From Flaccisagitta enflata (Eukaryota; Chaetognatha; Sagittoidea; Aphragmophora), in NCBI GenBank assembly GCA_965153355.1, contig OZ231128.1, forward strand, positions 16,802,001 to 16,866,000: 64,000 bases of DNA, read 5' to 3'. The notes under the pieces are model-generated. The model was not told where the DNA came from, made no database searches, and was given only the letters and a program-made list of their open reading frames with translations. Position 1 is the first letter of the stretch, and each line of letters starts with the position of its first letter. The position numbers were made by a program, and so were the translations under genes. Shown in pieces: positions 12,505 to 22,411 of the stretch.

Positions 12505-13321
12505 ACAGGTCTCACAAAATTAGGCGGAATGAGATGTTAGCTCGTTGAAAAGGGCGTTGAAAATGGAGATGTAATCAATCCAAGCGATGTATATCACCAA
12601 TTCATGCTCACTTTATCAATATGATGCAAAAAAATGCCCAAAAAAGTAAACGACCATCCCCTAATGAACGTAAATATGCTGATAAGTGAAAGGAGATTAA
12701 ATTTGGGATTGACACGCTCTTCATATTGATGATGCTCGACCTCCTCTTCAATTTCTCAGTTATTGTCAACTTAGGCAGCTTTCTTTCTGCGTGACTGACT
12801 CTCCTGCATCAACCAACTGCATTACACGATAAATGGCGGTTTTTTGCATTCCATCTTCTTAAAATGACCAATGGTAATCGTTTTCCACTTTTTTACATTT
12901 TTCCCGTAAAAATCAGCAATAATCTGACACCGCACTTTCGGTAAAACACCCTCCATGTAGCCCTACATGCAGGAAAGTAGCCAACATTGCTTTGCTAGGT
13001 TAAAATACTAGGTCTTAGCTATCTCCTGTCAAATTGCATCATGCTGAGGGCATTTTTAGTCGCGTGCACGCGACTCTACAACCCACTCTGTCCGTCTGTC
13101 GGTCCGTCGGTCCGTAACACTTTGCTTTTTTTCGACGTTTTACGCCATTTTAATTCATTTTAAGTTATTCAATGTTAATTTAAGTCAATTTACATTTAGT
13201 CTCTTAGTCTTTTGGTCTTTTAGTCTAATAGTCTTAACAACCGCACGCGACTGTAAAGGGTTGTCCTTGTTACTATCTATATTGATCATTTTACTTTTCC
13301 GCCCAATTATGTGAGACCTGT
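12505..13321. mobile_element. TA-flanked TIR element, ~820 bp, carrying a nested repeat
   Basis: TIR ACAGGTCTCACAAAATTAGG is followed by CGGAA on both sides, with TA at 12503-12504 and 13322-13323. A hairpin-GTCY copy (13053-13271) lies inside near the right end. No transposase frame. Confidence 0.75.
13053..13271 (+). repeat. Hairpin-GTCY family copy
   Basis: Palindrome AGTCGCGTGCACGCGACT and internal complement GCACGCGACTGT. The central part between them is diverged into TTTTAGTCT words. It ends GTCCTTGTT. Confidence 0.8.
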
Positions 13322-13410
13322 TATCAACATAAGAATTGAGAGAAAGATCCCTTAAGTTGTTGTTTATTGAACAGATAAAGAAAATCTACTTTACTTTGAA
13401 CCAAAATAAT

Positions 13411-13613
13411 GACGCAGGGTCACAATATCCTTGCGGACGGGTGGGTAGGGACATCCAACCCCCATCCCCACCCAAACCCCCAACCCCCACCTTCCGGCTT
13501 CCACCCCTCACCAACACAAAGTATTTAATACGCTCGTTTTTCCACTTTTCGACTAAATCATCACGGACGGACGGACCGACGGACAGACAAAGTTGCGTGT
13601 GCGCGACTAAAAA
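13411..13613 (-). repeat. Hairpin-GTCY family, CCAACCCCCATCC subtype
   Basis: Relative of 5496-5686. Poly-C-rich middle, GGACGGACGGACCGACGG core and a palindrome reduced to AGTTGCGTGTGCGCGACTAA. Confidence 0.75.
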
Positions 13614-13739
13614 TACAGTAAACATTACGTTCTGAATTGAGAGAAAATTGCCAAAAAAGAATGGTAATGTGGATAAGTTTTTGAGACCGTTTTTAATTAA
13701 ATGACATTAATTCACACGGGAGAATAATAATAATTACGA

Positions 13740-13857
<118 letters not shown>

Positions 13858-14150
13858 TGGATACTATACTTCCGTCGAGACTTTACAAGTCTATAGGAGC
13901 GAATTTTTTCATTTCACATTTTACATGTTATGCTAGATAAAGAAGAAGAAGGGCAGACAGGGCAGACAGACGGACGTACGGACAAACAGTCGTTTCGTCT
14001 TTTGAATTTCTTTGATCTTTGGAGAAGTTGTAGCTTCCACAATCTTGAGGCTTCACAGATTGTGGTTGTGGTTGTGCGGGGGAAGGAGGGAGCAGACAGC
14101 CATACAGGCAGACATTCAGACGCATTTTGGATTCATATATACCCATTGGC

Positions 14151-14339
<189 letters not shown>

Positions 14340-14379
14340 GGAATAGACAGACATGCATGTGAATATTCCAACGCCATCT

Positions 14380-14625
14380 TTGTCTGGTTTTCCCGCGTTG
14401 ACGTTCCACGCGAGTCATCGAATCTGCCAACTTCCACCGTCGGCGCCACGGCGGAGTTTCCACCAAAGCGAATTTCGAGTTTCCGCGTAGAGCACCGGCG
14501 TCGATTTTCCGCCAACGCCAACCGCATCAGCGCATCGGCACCAACCTCATCGGCGTTGTGCTTCCACCCCCGCTAGCGAAGTTGCCGTTGCGGAGTGCGC
14601 CGCGCCGTCGTCGTTTTCCTTTCAA
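14380..14625 (+). other. CpG-rich island between microsatellites
   Basis: Much richer in CG dinucleotides and overall GC than its surroundings. It might be a promoter or exon remnant. It is open in one frame, but no protein family was recognised. Confidence 0.4.

Positions 14626-14692
<67 letters not shown>
14626..14692 (+). repeat. (TTG)n microsatellite
   Basis: About 22 units, followed by imperfect TTGTGAC and TTGTCGC variants. Confidence 0.95.
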
Positions 14693-14792
14693 GACTGTTT
14701 TGTTGTGACTTTTTGTTGTAATTGTTGTTGTTGTCGCAGTTGTTGAGCGTATTTGCCTCCAATGCGACCGCAGAGTGAAAGAAAGTAGTTGG

Positions 14793-14795
<3 letters not shown>

Positions 14796-14868
<73 letters not shown>
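14796..14868 (+). repeat. (GA)n microsatellite
   Basis: Pure tract of about 70 bp. Confidence 0.95.
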
Positions 14869-14869
<1 letters not shown>

Positions 14870-14989
14870 ACGTTTCACAGGTTCAATGTTTGAACATAAG
14901 TATTACGCTAATAAAGAATTATCTTGTGAACAACCAAAACTAAATCACATGGTATAATATTGGTATTGCCCTATCTTGTAAATAGAATT

Positions 14990-15390
14990 TTGTCGACTTT
15001 GTTTTCCCTTGACCAGTGTTTCTATCTCTATTTTTCCATCTCCACTCATCTCCCGCATCTCCTACATAAATTAATATCACCTGTTTCGTATTGGCCATCG
15101 CTCAAAAAAACCTCTTACTCCTCAAAAAAACTTTTTGGGGTCCTTAGGGGCCCCTGGGGCCCAAAAAGCTGGATATTTTTGCTCGCTAGGGCATCTATTA
15201 CACCTACAGGATTGAACCATGCAAACAAAATGGGTTAAAAGATTCTAGAGGTTTTGAGAAAGGTTCTCCTTAAAAATCCCACAGTGTAGTTGCTAGTTGT
15301 TGACTTCGTTTTCCCTATCTCCGTTTCTTCTCTCCCATCTATCTTCCGCATCTCCTACATAACATCACCTGTTTCGCATCCAGTCGCTAC
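14990..15390 (+). repeat. Duplicated segment split by a 150 bp dispersed repeat
   Basis: TTTTCCCT...CGCATCTCCTACATAA...ATCACCTGTTTCG occurs at 14998-15095 and again at 15308-15380. Between them (15118-15285) lies a unit with GGGGCCCCTGG-type words and TTTTTGCTCGCTAGGGCATC that also forms the array at 31.2 kb. Confidence 0.7.
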
Positions 15391-15394
15391 AGTT

Positions 15395-15432
15395 GTTACT
15401 GTCGCTACAGTCGCTACAGTCGCTACAGTCAC
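15395..15432 (+). repeat. (GTCGCTACA)n short minisatellite
   Basis: Four 9 bp units (GTCGCTACA, one with GTTACT). Confidence 0.8.
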
Positions 15433-15557
15433 ATCCTCCAACCCAACGACTCTGACTTCCGTTTCCGCGTTTCCTACCTCTTCAACTGCCATAACTCCAT
15501 CAAGGAACGAGTTGATGGAATTTCTCCACTTTCCACAACAGCAACACAAGTTGACGA

Positions 15558-15732
15558 TTTTTAGTCGCGTGCACGCGACTCTATGACCCACTCTGTCCGT
15601 CTGTCGGTCCGTCCGTCCGTCTGTCCGTCCGTCCGTCCGTCCGTCTGTCGGTCGGTCCCACTTAGCTTTTTTAGCTTTTTCGCCGCTCCTGCCCACCCGC
15701 ACGCGACTTCGGCTCGTGTATACGGCCTTGTT
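15558..15732 (+). repeat. Hairpin-GTCY copy abutting the XKR-like gene
   Basis: Palindrome AGTCGCGTGCACGCGACT, GTCC core, internal complement GCACGCGACTTC, end GGCCTTGTT. Its outer base completes the TGA stop of the gene on the minus strand. Confidence 0.9.
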
Positions 15733-17466
15733 CAAACAAGGAGCTTCGCGGCGACCAAGATTGGAGCGAATAACCGGGCAGTATTCAACCCGGAAAATAT
15801 AATCAGGCCCAGCAGAAAGTGGATTAGTTCCCAAAACATTGTAAATAGAAAAAAAAGGTCGAACTTCGCATCGAAAATTCCGTAATTGTAATACCAAAAA
15901 GACTCATCTGTATAAGACAGTACGTAGACTCTAACGTTCCAGGCTAATGATACGCCGGTGAGAAGGAAATGTATCAAAGTATGAATAACTCTCCAACATG
16001 TACGCTGTAACAAACATCGGCTACCACATGGCATACAAATGACAAATATGGTCACAATTGATGCGGTGAGGTTCATTACGATAGGGATCATGGTTACGTG
16101 GGAAAAAGCGAAGAGTTGCATGGTGGCTACCGCTAGGGCAGAAATTACCACCAGACCAATTGGTGTTAGAGAAGCCGCCGTGGGATAGCCGGGTTTAATC
16201 CATTCTTCGCGTCGATTTTGCGCCACAAAATTGATCATGGCGAGGGTGATGGTGATCGTTGAAGTAGTGACGGAAATGAGAGGCAGCGCGCTGTTGCGTT
16301 GTAAGGAGAACGTCAAGAGTGCACATTGAGTGGCCAATTGAGGAGCCGATTCCAGCCACACTTCGAATATCATGATACTTGAGAGTAGCAACTTGAGCCT
16401 AAGTGTAATCATTTTGTAATGATACTTGAGAGTAGCAGTGTGAGCCTGAGTGTCGAGTCTTTTGTAATCTTTTTGAATTTTAGTCGCATACAGAGGGTGC
16501 TATATGCGCCAGAAATTGATGTCAAACTTTTTTTTTGGAGGAAGCATTTAACAATTCTATTAAAAACAAACGGGCGTTTAATCAAATGAAAACATTATAC
16601 TTAAACAGCTCAACTTGTCATCAAAGCCATACCTCTCTATTTCTTCTAGAAGATTACCAGCATTTCTATTACGAAACACGAAATAAGCGCCAAAGATGTT
16701 GATGACCATCGGTCCCATGAGAACCGTCGTCGAGACGAGAAGCAAGACTTGAATGGGTTTCGGCAGAACTTGGAGGCGAGGATCACGCCAAACAAAAAGA
16801 TAGACGCAGTAACAAGCTTGAAAAAATCCACCAAGTACGATCCACGCCGTTGTCATACCAGCTAACATCAAGTTGCTTCCAGAAGGTAATCATTAGGCGT
16901 AATCTCTGTCTCGTTGTCCGCGGTGTCATTGTTACTATATTTCCAGTAATTGTAAGCCAGTAGCGCGTCGCCTCCAATGTCGATAAGCGAAAAGATGGCG
17001 CCAGCGCAAAAACGAATACCGTATTTCTTGTAATTAGCGCCCCGGGCGCTTTTGAAATTGGAATGAAACATTGCTGTTTTAAACCTGCAATTAGCGCCCC
17101 TTATTCACTAATATATTAGTAATATTTTATGAAATTTACACTTTCTGACAATTTTCCTATAATTCAAATCAGCAAATCACTAAAAAGAGAATATTTTGTT
17201 GTATTGAATCTCATTCTCATATGGTTTTTGCCCAAAAAAATCTTATTTCCAATAAAATTTCTTTGACTTTTAAAAAAAAATCACTCTTTTAATTAGCTCA
17301 TCATTTCATGAAAAAGGGGGGGCGCTTATTAGAGGGGGGGCGATTAATGCAAGAAATACGGTAATGGTCAGGATCGTTCCGAAAATCATGATTGCTAGCG
17401 GGTGGAAAATCCGACGGTCAGGTTGACGGTTATCTGGAGGGCGGTCATCAAAAGTGAAGGTATAGT
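15732..17466 (-). CDS. XK-related (XKR)-like multi-pass membrane protein, partial gene model
   Basis: Exons read on the minus strand are A 17466-17360, B 17026-16936, C 16861-16633 and D 16398-15732. They are joined by GT-AG introns of 333, 74 and 234 nt, and the frame is kept at every junction. The product has many hydrophobic segments. It shows LIDIGGDALLAYNYW near the start, like the D-x-GTD segment of XKR proteins, and FEVWLESAPQL in exon D, like their FLETAPQL signature. Known family members include phospholipid scramblases (XKR8) and the XK blood-group protein; scramblase activity here is only inferred. The start codon lies in an upstream exon not found; exon A begins after a CTATAG acceptor. 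The A-B intron coincides with a MITE. The TGA stop takes its last base from a repeat inserted at 15558-15732, so the original C-terminus may have been longer, although the conserved helices are present. A pseudogene is possible, but no internal stop or frameshift remains once the introns are removed. Confidence 0.65.
17019..17361. mobile_element. MITE forming an intron of the XKR-like gene
   Basis: This 343 bp element has terminal inverted repeats starting CCGTATTTCTTG and is flanked by TA on both sides (17017-17018, 17362-17363), as for Tc1/mariner-type insertions. Its subterminal parts carry GCGCCCC blocks. On the gene strand the left terminus reads as a donor (GTATTT, from 17359) and the right terminus as an acceptor (ATTACAAG, ending 17027). 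Splicing there removes 333 nt and keeps the frame, leaving four extra codons compared with the empty site. Because the repeats are inverted, the same donor and acceptor would be offered in either orientation. No transposase is encoded. Confidence 0.75.
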
Positions 17467-17872
17467 CTATAGAGACATGATGACAATAAGATAGAAAGAC
17501 AAATGAGAATGCTCAAAAATGAAACACATCATGATTGTTTGACATAAATTAACTAAGTAATCTTAATTTTTTCTTTAAGAAGTAGAAATTATGTTGTTAC
17601 CTCATGCATCAGTTGAGAGAATCCATAACTCCAAATACTACCTAGGAAATAAGTTTGTCGGCGTGCTTTACCTTTCATAACTAGTCTAAAATTAAAGTAA
17701 TCATCAAAAAATCGGTGAGATTCTGAAACTTCTTCGAATTATCTTTCAAATGGCGCCAACCGCGTTCATGTAAGTCTAACCGTTTGGAAATGAGAGTTAA
17801 AAGAAAATCAAGACTACTTTAGAAAAATGGCAAAAAAATTGCATTTAAAATTTTGCATTTCTTCGAGCACAG

Positions 17873-18012
17873 TTTTTAGTCGCGGACATGCGACTTTAAA
17901 CCTTGCCGTGTCGGTCGGTGAGTCCGTCACATTTTTGAATTGCGAGCGGTTTTCGCATTACTGCTCCTGCCCAACCGTACGCGACTGGATTGCCGTGTAT
18001 CTGGCCTTGTTT
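17873..18012 (+). repeat. Hairpin-GTCY family, GGAC subtype
   Basis: Palindrome AGTCGCGGACATGCGACT, short GTCGGTCGG core, ATTACTGCTCCTGCCCAACC, internal complement GTACGCGACTGG, end GGCCTTGTT. Confidence 0.88.
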
Positions 18013-18548
18013 TTTTGCAAAGCCGCGAACGAGCGATGTCGATGGCGGGCTTGAAAAGGATCGCACTCAAAGTCTGGAACAAGATCACCCCAGTAGGGCT
18101 GGTCAGTATGCGTTTTTGTCGAAAATCTCTCTGTAAGTCACAGGGAAGAACCGTATTGAGCAAATATAACTAATCAGCAAAAAATCGGCATTCAAATGTT
18201 TGTATGTTCAATGCTCATAACAGTTTTCCCCGTCAAAATGCTCACTCAATGTCGCTGGGTCCAATAACGGTGAGAACTCCTCAGTAAATTTTCCTGTTAT
18301 TGAACAAGTGTCAGTATTACTTGTCAGAAATAGATGACTTTATCTTTTGTATGACAGGAAGATTGTCACTGTCAAGATTCATTGTCAAAATACCTTTTGG
18401 AAGCTCGTATCAACTGTCTTCTGCGATAACTTCATTATGCAAATTAGGGAAATGATTGGAAGATTACGTCACATGAGGTTGCATGTTTTCACGCGGCGCT
18501 TTTGTATTTATCAAATGTTTAAACTGTCCGTCCATCAATGAGCAAGAA
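18013..18548. other. Unannotated sequence
   Basis: No coding or repeat signal recognised. Confidence 0.4.
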
Positions 18549-18650
18549 AACAAGGCTGGATACTTGGCAATCCAGTCGCAGACCGTTGGGCCGGAGCAGT
18601 AGGATGAAAACCGCTTGATATTCAAAAATGTTACAGACGGACGGACAAAG
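18549..18650 (-). repeat. Hairpin-GTCY family, hairpin end lost into a GAAG tract
   Basis: AACAAGGCTGGATAC, arm copy AGTCGCAGACCG and GGACGGAC core. The terminal hairpin is missing because the tetramer core passes into GAAAG repeats. Confidence 0.75.
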
Positions 18651-19171
18651 GGAAAGAAAGAAAGAAAGAAAGAAAGAATGAAGGAAAGAAGGAAGGAAAG
18701 AAGGAAGGAAAGAAGGAAGGAAAGAAGGAAGGAAAGAAGGAAGGAAAGAAGGAAGGAAAGAAGGAAGGAAAGAAGGAAGGAAAGAAGGAAGGAAAGAAGG
18801 AAAGAAGGAAGGAAAGAAGGAAGGAAAGAAGGAAGGAAAGAAAGATAGAAAGAAAAAAAGAAAGATAGAAAGAAAAATAGAAAGAAAAATAGAACGATAG
18901 AAAGACAAAAAGAAGTGATGAAAAACAGCAAGAGGTGAGGAAAACGAAAACCGTCGGAAAGAAATAAAAAGAGAAAACATAAAGGAAGAAAGGAAAACAG
19001 AAAGAAAGGAAAATGGAAAAAAAGAAAGGAAAACGTAGAGAAAGGAAAAAGGAAAATGAAGAAAGGAAAACATGAAAAAAAGGAGAACGTGAAGGAAAGG
19101 AAGAAAAGAAAATGTTTAGAAAGAAAGAAAAAAAATGGAAAGAAAGAATGAAAGGAAAATAAAGAGAAAGG
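18651..19171 (+). repeat. GAAAG/GAAGG purine tract
   Basis: Regular GGAAAGAA units to about 18850, then looser A/G-rich DNA. All long open frames here are artefacts. Confidence 0.95.
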
Positions 19172-19172
19172 A

Positions 19173-19316
19173 AACAAGGCCGGATACACGGCTACGGGTG
19201 CGGGTGGGCAGGGGCCATAATTGAGGTCAGTGAAGCATTTGGGCAGGAGCAGTAAGGCCAAAAACCCCATTAACGCCGAAAAAGTAAAGTGTGAGGTATG
19301 GAATGGTCCGCTTGGA
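19173..19316 (-). repeat. Hairpin-GTCY family, hairpin end lost
   Basis: AACAAGGCCGGATACACGGC, GGGTGCGGGTGGGCAGGGGC and TTGGGCAGGAGCAGTAAGGC are intact. The core and palindrome are replaced by GGTATGGAATGGTCC. Confidence 0.75.
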
Positions 19317-19327
19317 CCAATACAATA

Positions 19328-19500
19328 CTGAAATAAAAAGATCAATTCTTCAGATTCTTGACTTTATTCTCGGATCTCCATAATAAAGGCTACAGTAAAT
19401 ATGGGCGAAATGCGATAGAATGAGGTCTCACTGTACTGACGCTTACCTGAAATAAAAAGATCAATTCTTCAGATTCTTGACTTTATTCTCGGATCTGAAG
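19328..19500 (+). repeat. ~119 bp tandem duplication enclosing a mini-palindrome
   Basis: CTGAAATAAAAAGATCAATT starts at 19328 and again at 19447. The spacer contains TACAGTAAATATGGGCG ... GAGGTCTCACTGTA (19391-19435), which looks like a tiny TA-CAGT-type MITE remnant. Confidence 0.7.
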
Positions 19501-20025
19501 AATTGGGCTGGGCTTGGTATTTATAATGCCAGCAGATCTTGAATGTGGTTGCATAGAATGATTGTGGGTGAGATACTAAAATAATGGACCCGTAGAAATG
19601 ATAAATGAATACGTAAGAAATATCTGAGGTTAGAGGGGTGGATAAGGGCTGAATAAGGCGGGTGCCTAACCTCCCCCCCCTTTTGCTTGGATCCTCCTAC
19701 TGTACTGTAGGAGGATTCAAAAAACAGCGAACCGCCTTATTCTCGGTCGCGTTTTCATTCAGTGTAACCACAAACAGGATTTTTGAAATACTTTCATGGT
19801 AACTGATACAATCAACTACGCAAATAATCAAAAGCGTGGAATGCAAAAGAGAGTAAAAGTGAAAGAATACAGCGCTGCTTTTCCACACATTTTTCCGTCG
19901 AGAAATCAAATTCATTTTCTACCGCGTAACAACTGAGCTCCAGCGCAACGTTCACGCCGTGTGCTACTTATCTTCAACATATCAAAAGACAGGATCGTCA
20001 CGCGAACGCCCGTGAACAATTAATT
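19501..20025. other. Upstream region of the small two-exon gene
   Basis: No coding sequence seen. A short palindrome (GGATCCTCCTACTGTACTGT..AGGAGGATTC) lies at 19688-19717. No clear TATA box in the 80 bases before the start codon. Confidence 0.35.
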
Positions 20026-20745
20026 ATGAGGCTAACGATCGTTTTTGTTATCGCGCTCATCGCCACCTGTGTTGCTGCGAAAGATGAGGAGGAGGGGGTT
20101 TTCGGTTTGGAGGAGTGGGTGAAAAAGTTAGGGGCGAATACACTCGGCTCTTGCCGTCAAAAGTTCACCGAACTCGTCAAGAAGCTAGGCTATAAGTACG
20201 TATTTTGTTCACGGCAGTTGTCACATTATGACGTTGTTTCTATTTATACGGTTCAAAAGCATCAACTCACCCTGAAAATTGACTAAAAATAACAACAGAC
20301 GATCAAACTAGTCGCAAAAGTGTAACCGACGGACGGACCGACCGACCGATTCGAATAACCATGAAAAAATTTTCAAATTTTCACCCCTTTTCTCTCTCTC
20401 TTTACATTTTTCTCATCATAAAGCAAGGGTGACGCGCCTTGCATCATCGTTTTATACACTACCCCTACTGGAAAAATCTCTGCGACTTCGTGTATGCCGG
20501 TCGACGATAGATACCGCAAATCTGAGTTTAAACAACAAATTATCGCCAACACCGATTACGTAGAAGTCATGGAATACGTGTTAATTGCCTTGGGAATTTT
20601 CAATTTCATTTCCGGTCTCTATCGTCATTACTACGCACGGCTCAATGCCGCTCAACAACTAGCGGCACTTTACAATGCCCAAAATACTCCACCGGTGCAA
20701 CGAAGAAACAGTATGGCCTTACTCCGTGTGGCCGATGCTCAATGA
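20026..20745 (+). CDS. Small two-exon secreted or membrane protein, function unknown
   Basis: Exon 1 is 20026-20195 and exon 2 is 20424-20745, joined by a 228 nt intron with donor GTACGT and acceptor ATCATAAAG. Joining keeps one frame and gives 163 residues. Residues 1-18 (MRLTIVFVIALIATCVAA) are a clear signal peptide, followed by an acidic stretch (KDEEEG) and an amphipathic segment with one Cys. Exon 2 adds two more Cys and a hydrophobic stretch VLIALGIFNFISGLY that could be a membrane anchor, then a basic tail with RRNS. The start is the first ATG of the frame and sits directly before the signal peptide. I do not recognise the family. A TATAAATAA sequence lies 4 bases after the stop and belongs to something downstream, if anything. 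A one-exon reading ending at 20286 is less likely, because the donor is strong and exon 2 is open and in phase. Confidence 0.55.
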
Positions 20746-20748
20746 GGT

Positions 20749-20762
20749 ATAAATAACCCGGT
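20749..20762 (+). promoter_or_regulatory. TATA-box-like sequence
   Basis: GTATAAATAACCCG lies just after the stop of the two-exon gene. It fits a TATA box for a plus-strand transcript. The next plus-strand ORF starts 1.1 kb downstream, so any link to it is a guess. Confidence 0.2.
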
Positions 20763-20989
20763 TGGAAACAGGGTCAAAGGTAAACAATTACACAACCAAT
20801 ATGGCAAGTTATCCTTCATCTACCGGATAACTATCATTAGTCTGATCAATGATTTAAAGGCAAAAATACACCTAAATAAATAACAATATACTCTTGGCCA
20901 GTATAGTAAATTCGAGTTTACGCTGATTGGAAAGGGAAAAATGAAAAATAATTTGAGCCGAATTACAACTGGCCACCAAATCACCGACC

Positions 20990-21420
20990 GTTCATAACTT
21001 CAATTCTCACGCTTGTTTCCGTTTCACTTTTCCATTTTTTTCTCAAAAACACTTTTTCTCTTTTTCAGCGTGTCATCAACAGCCTTTTAACCATATTGAC
21101 GGTTTCTCCTTTTTTTCTAAATTCATCTATTTGCATCGTGATATGTTTTTTTCTCGATCATCATCATCATCATTTTCTTTCTTTTTTCTACCGGTTTCTT
21201 TGAAAACTTTTTTTCAATAATCAGTCTCATCGGACTTTTTTCTTTCTTTACTTCATTTCTTCCTTTTTTTTTTCATTCATAAGTCTCATCGGACTTTTTC
21301 TCTTTTTTTCTCTGTCGACTTTTTTTCTCGACTTTTTTCTTTTTTTTTTCGACTTTTTTTCTCGATTTTTTTTTGTTTTCGACTTTTTTTTTCTATGCGT
21401 TAGCCTTTTAAATAAATGTT
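20990..21420. repeat. T-rich degenerate minisatellite
   Basis: Pyrimidine-rich DNA with two copies of GTCTCATCGGACTTTTT (near 21222 and 21283), followed by several TCGACTTTTTTTCTC units. It lies between the small two-exon gene and the plus-strand ORF at 21885. No coding signal is seen in 20763-21884. Confidence 0.6.
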
Positions 21421-21884
21421 TATATCTTTCGCAAACAAAAGCGCCCCTAGTGTACAAAAGGGTTGGTTGTTCATTTGTTCATTTTTCGGTCACTTCATTC
21501 ATTTCATTCACACGCGTTTAACAACCGGTCCCTTGAAACGGACTCAAAACATTCATACTACTTGGCCAAGTTTTACACGCATACTTCACATCATACCAGA
21601 CAAATTCCGACGCTTTTCCATTTGTCCATACAAAGTCCGTCCATCACAAAATTGCACATAATTCAGACGCGCATTTAATCGCTTTCAAACTTCTTTTTCT
21701 CTTCACAGATCGATCCATTTTGATTCTACAAAGGGCCGATTTTGGTTTTTATCCCTTTTTCCCTTGACTTTGTTTCAAAACTTTTTTTCTCTTTTTTTCT
21801 TCTGTCTGTTCACACAGTCCGTATAATTACTTCATTCTTTTTTTAATTGTTGGGTCCAGCTTATAGTACACCCCTTCGCCTGCT

Positions 21885-22337
21885 ATGGAAGAGTTTCAGA
21901 TGTACAACGGGAGTTGGGTGGAGGACTATCTTGACGAGTCCTCCACTCAACTCCCCGGCCCAACGATCGCGTCCTTGGTTACGGACAACCACGCGGCGGT
22001 GACGTGGGGGTCAGTGGCTGGCGTTGTGGCGTTTTTGGGGGCGGCAACGGGGTTTTTAGCCGCCGCCAGAGCCAAGATTCAAGCCGTGGACAGGCTCCTG
22101 TCCCGGATTCAATCTGGCCTGGTGGCGGCTTTTAACTTCCTAAGCCGCCGCCAACAGCGCAACGACGCCTCCACCTCACCCATGGCATCGCCGGGGGTCG
22201 GTGGCGCTTCCGGTTTGAGGAACGCCACCGACTCCGTCCGCATAGAGATGAGAGGGTGTCGTCAGGCGGAGGGGGTAGGACTGTGTATCTTTAGGTCCTT
22301 AAAACTGCTTCCCGCTTTACCCCTTGAGGGATTTTAA
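21885..22337 (+). CDS. Hypothetical 150-residue protein with one membrane segment
   Basis: The ORF opens with MEEFQMYNGSWVEDYLDESS, an acidic N-terminal third. It continues with a Gly/Ala-rich hydrophobic segment (VAGVVAFLGAATGFLAAA) with small-residue spacing, an amphipathic basic helix and a Ser/Gly/Pro tail. Its base composition (GC-rich) differs from the T-rich flanks, which supports real coding. An AATAAA at 22401-22406 could be its polyadenylation signal. It converges on the minus-strand retroelement pol ORF, with only 74 bases between the two stop codons. I do not recognise the family. It may be an accessory ORF carried by the retroelement in antisense, or an unrelated gene. Confidence 0.4.
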   Translation: MEEFQMYNGSWVEDYLDESSTQLPGPTIASLVTDNHAAVTWGSVAGVVAFLGAATGFLAAARAKIQAVDRLLSRIQSGLVAAFNFLSRRQQRNDASTSPMASPGVGGASGLRNATDSVRIEMRGCRQAEGVGLCIFRSLKLLPALPLEGF

Positions 22338-22383
22338 AGTAAAGAAAATTTTTTCATTTTCTCATTTTCTTGTTTTTATCTCT

Positions 22384-22411
22384 TTTATTCAAACCAAAAA
22401 AAATAAAAAAA
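22384..22411. terminator. Back-to-back polyadenylation signals of convergent units
   Basis: AATAAA on plus (22401-22406) and AATAAA on minus (22391-22386) lie between the two convergent stop codons. Each is at a plausible distance from the ORF it would serve. This is read from the sequence only. Confidence 0.4.

Noticed and set aside
16862-17071. XKR-like gene as a pseudogene with a one-base frameshift
   Set aside because: A canonical 74-nt intron explains the break, keeps the frame and gives the expected protein spacing.
18464-19345. 293-residue Phe/Ser/Leu-rich minus-strand frame
   Set aside because: Arises from the GAAAG purine tract and parts of two hairpin-GTCY copies.
20300-20350. Hairpin-GTCY copy inside the intron of the two-exon gene
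   Set aside because: Only GACGGACGGACCGACCGACC and a weak AGTCGCAAAA are present; no palindrome or constant end.
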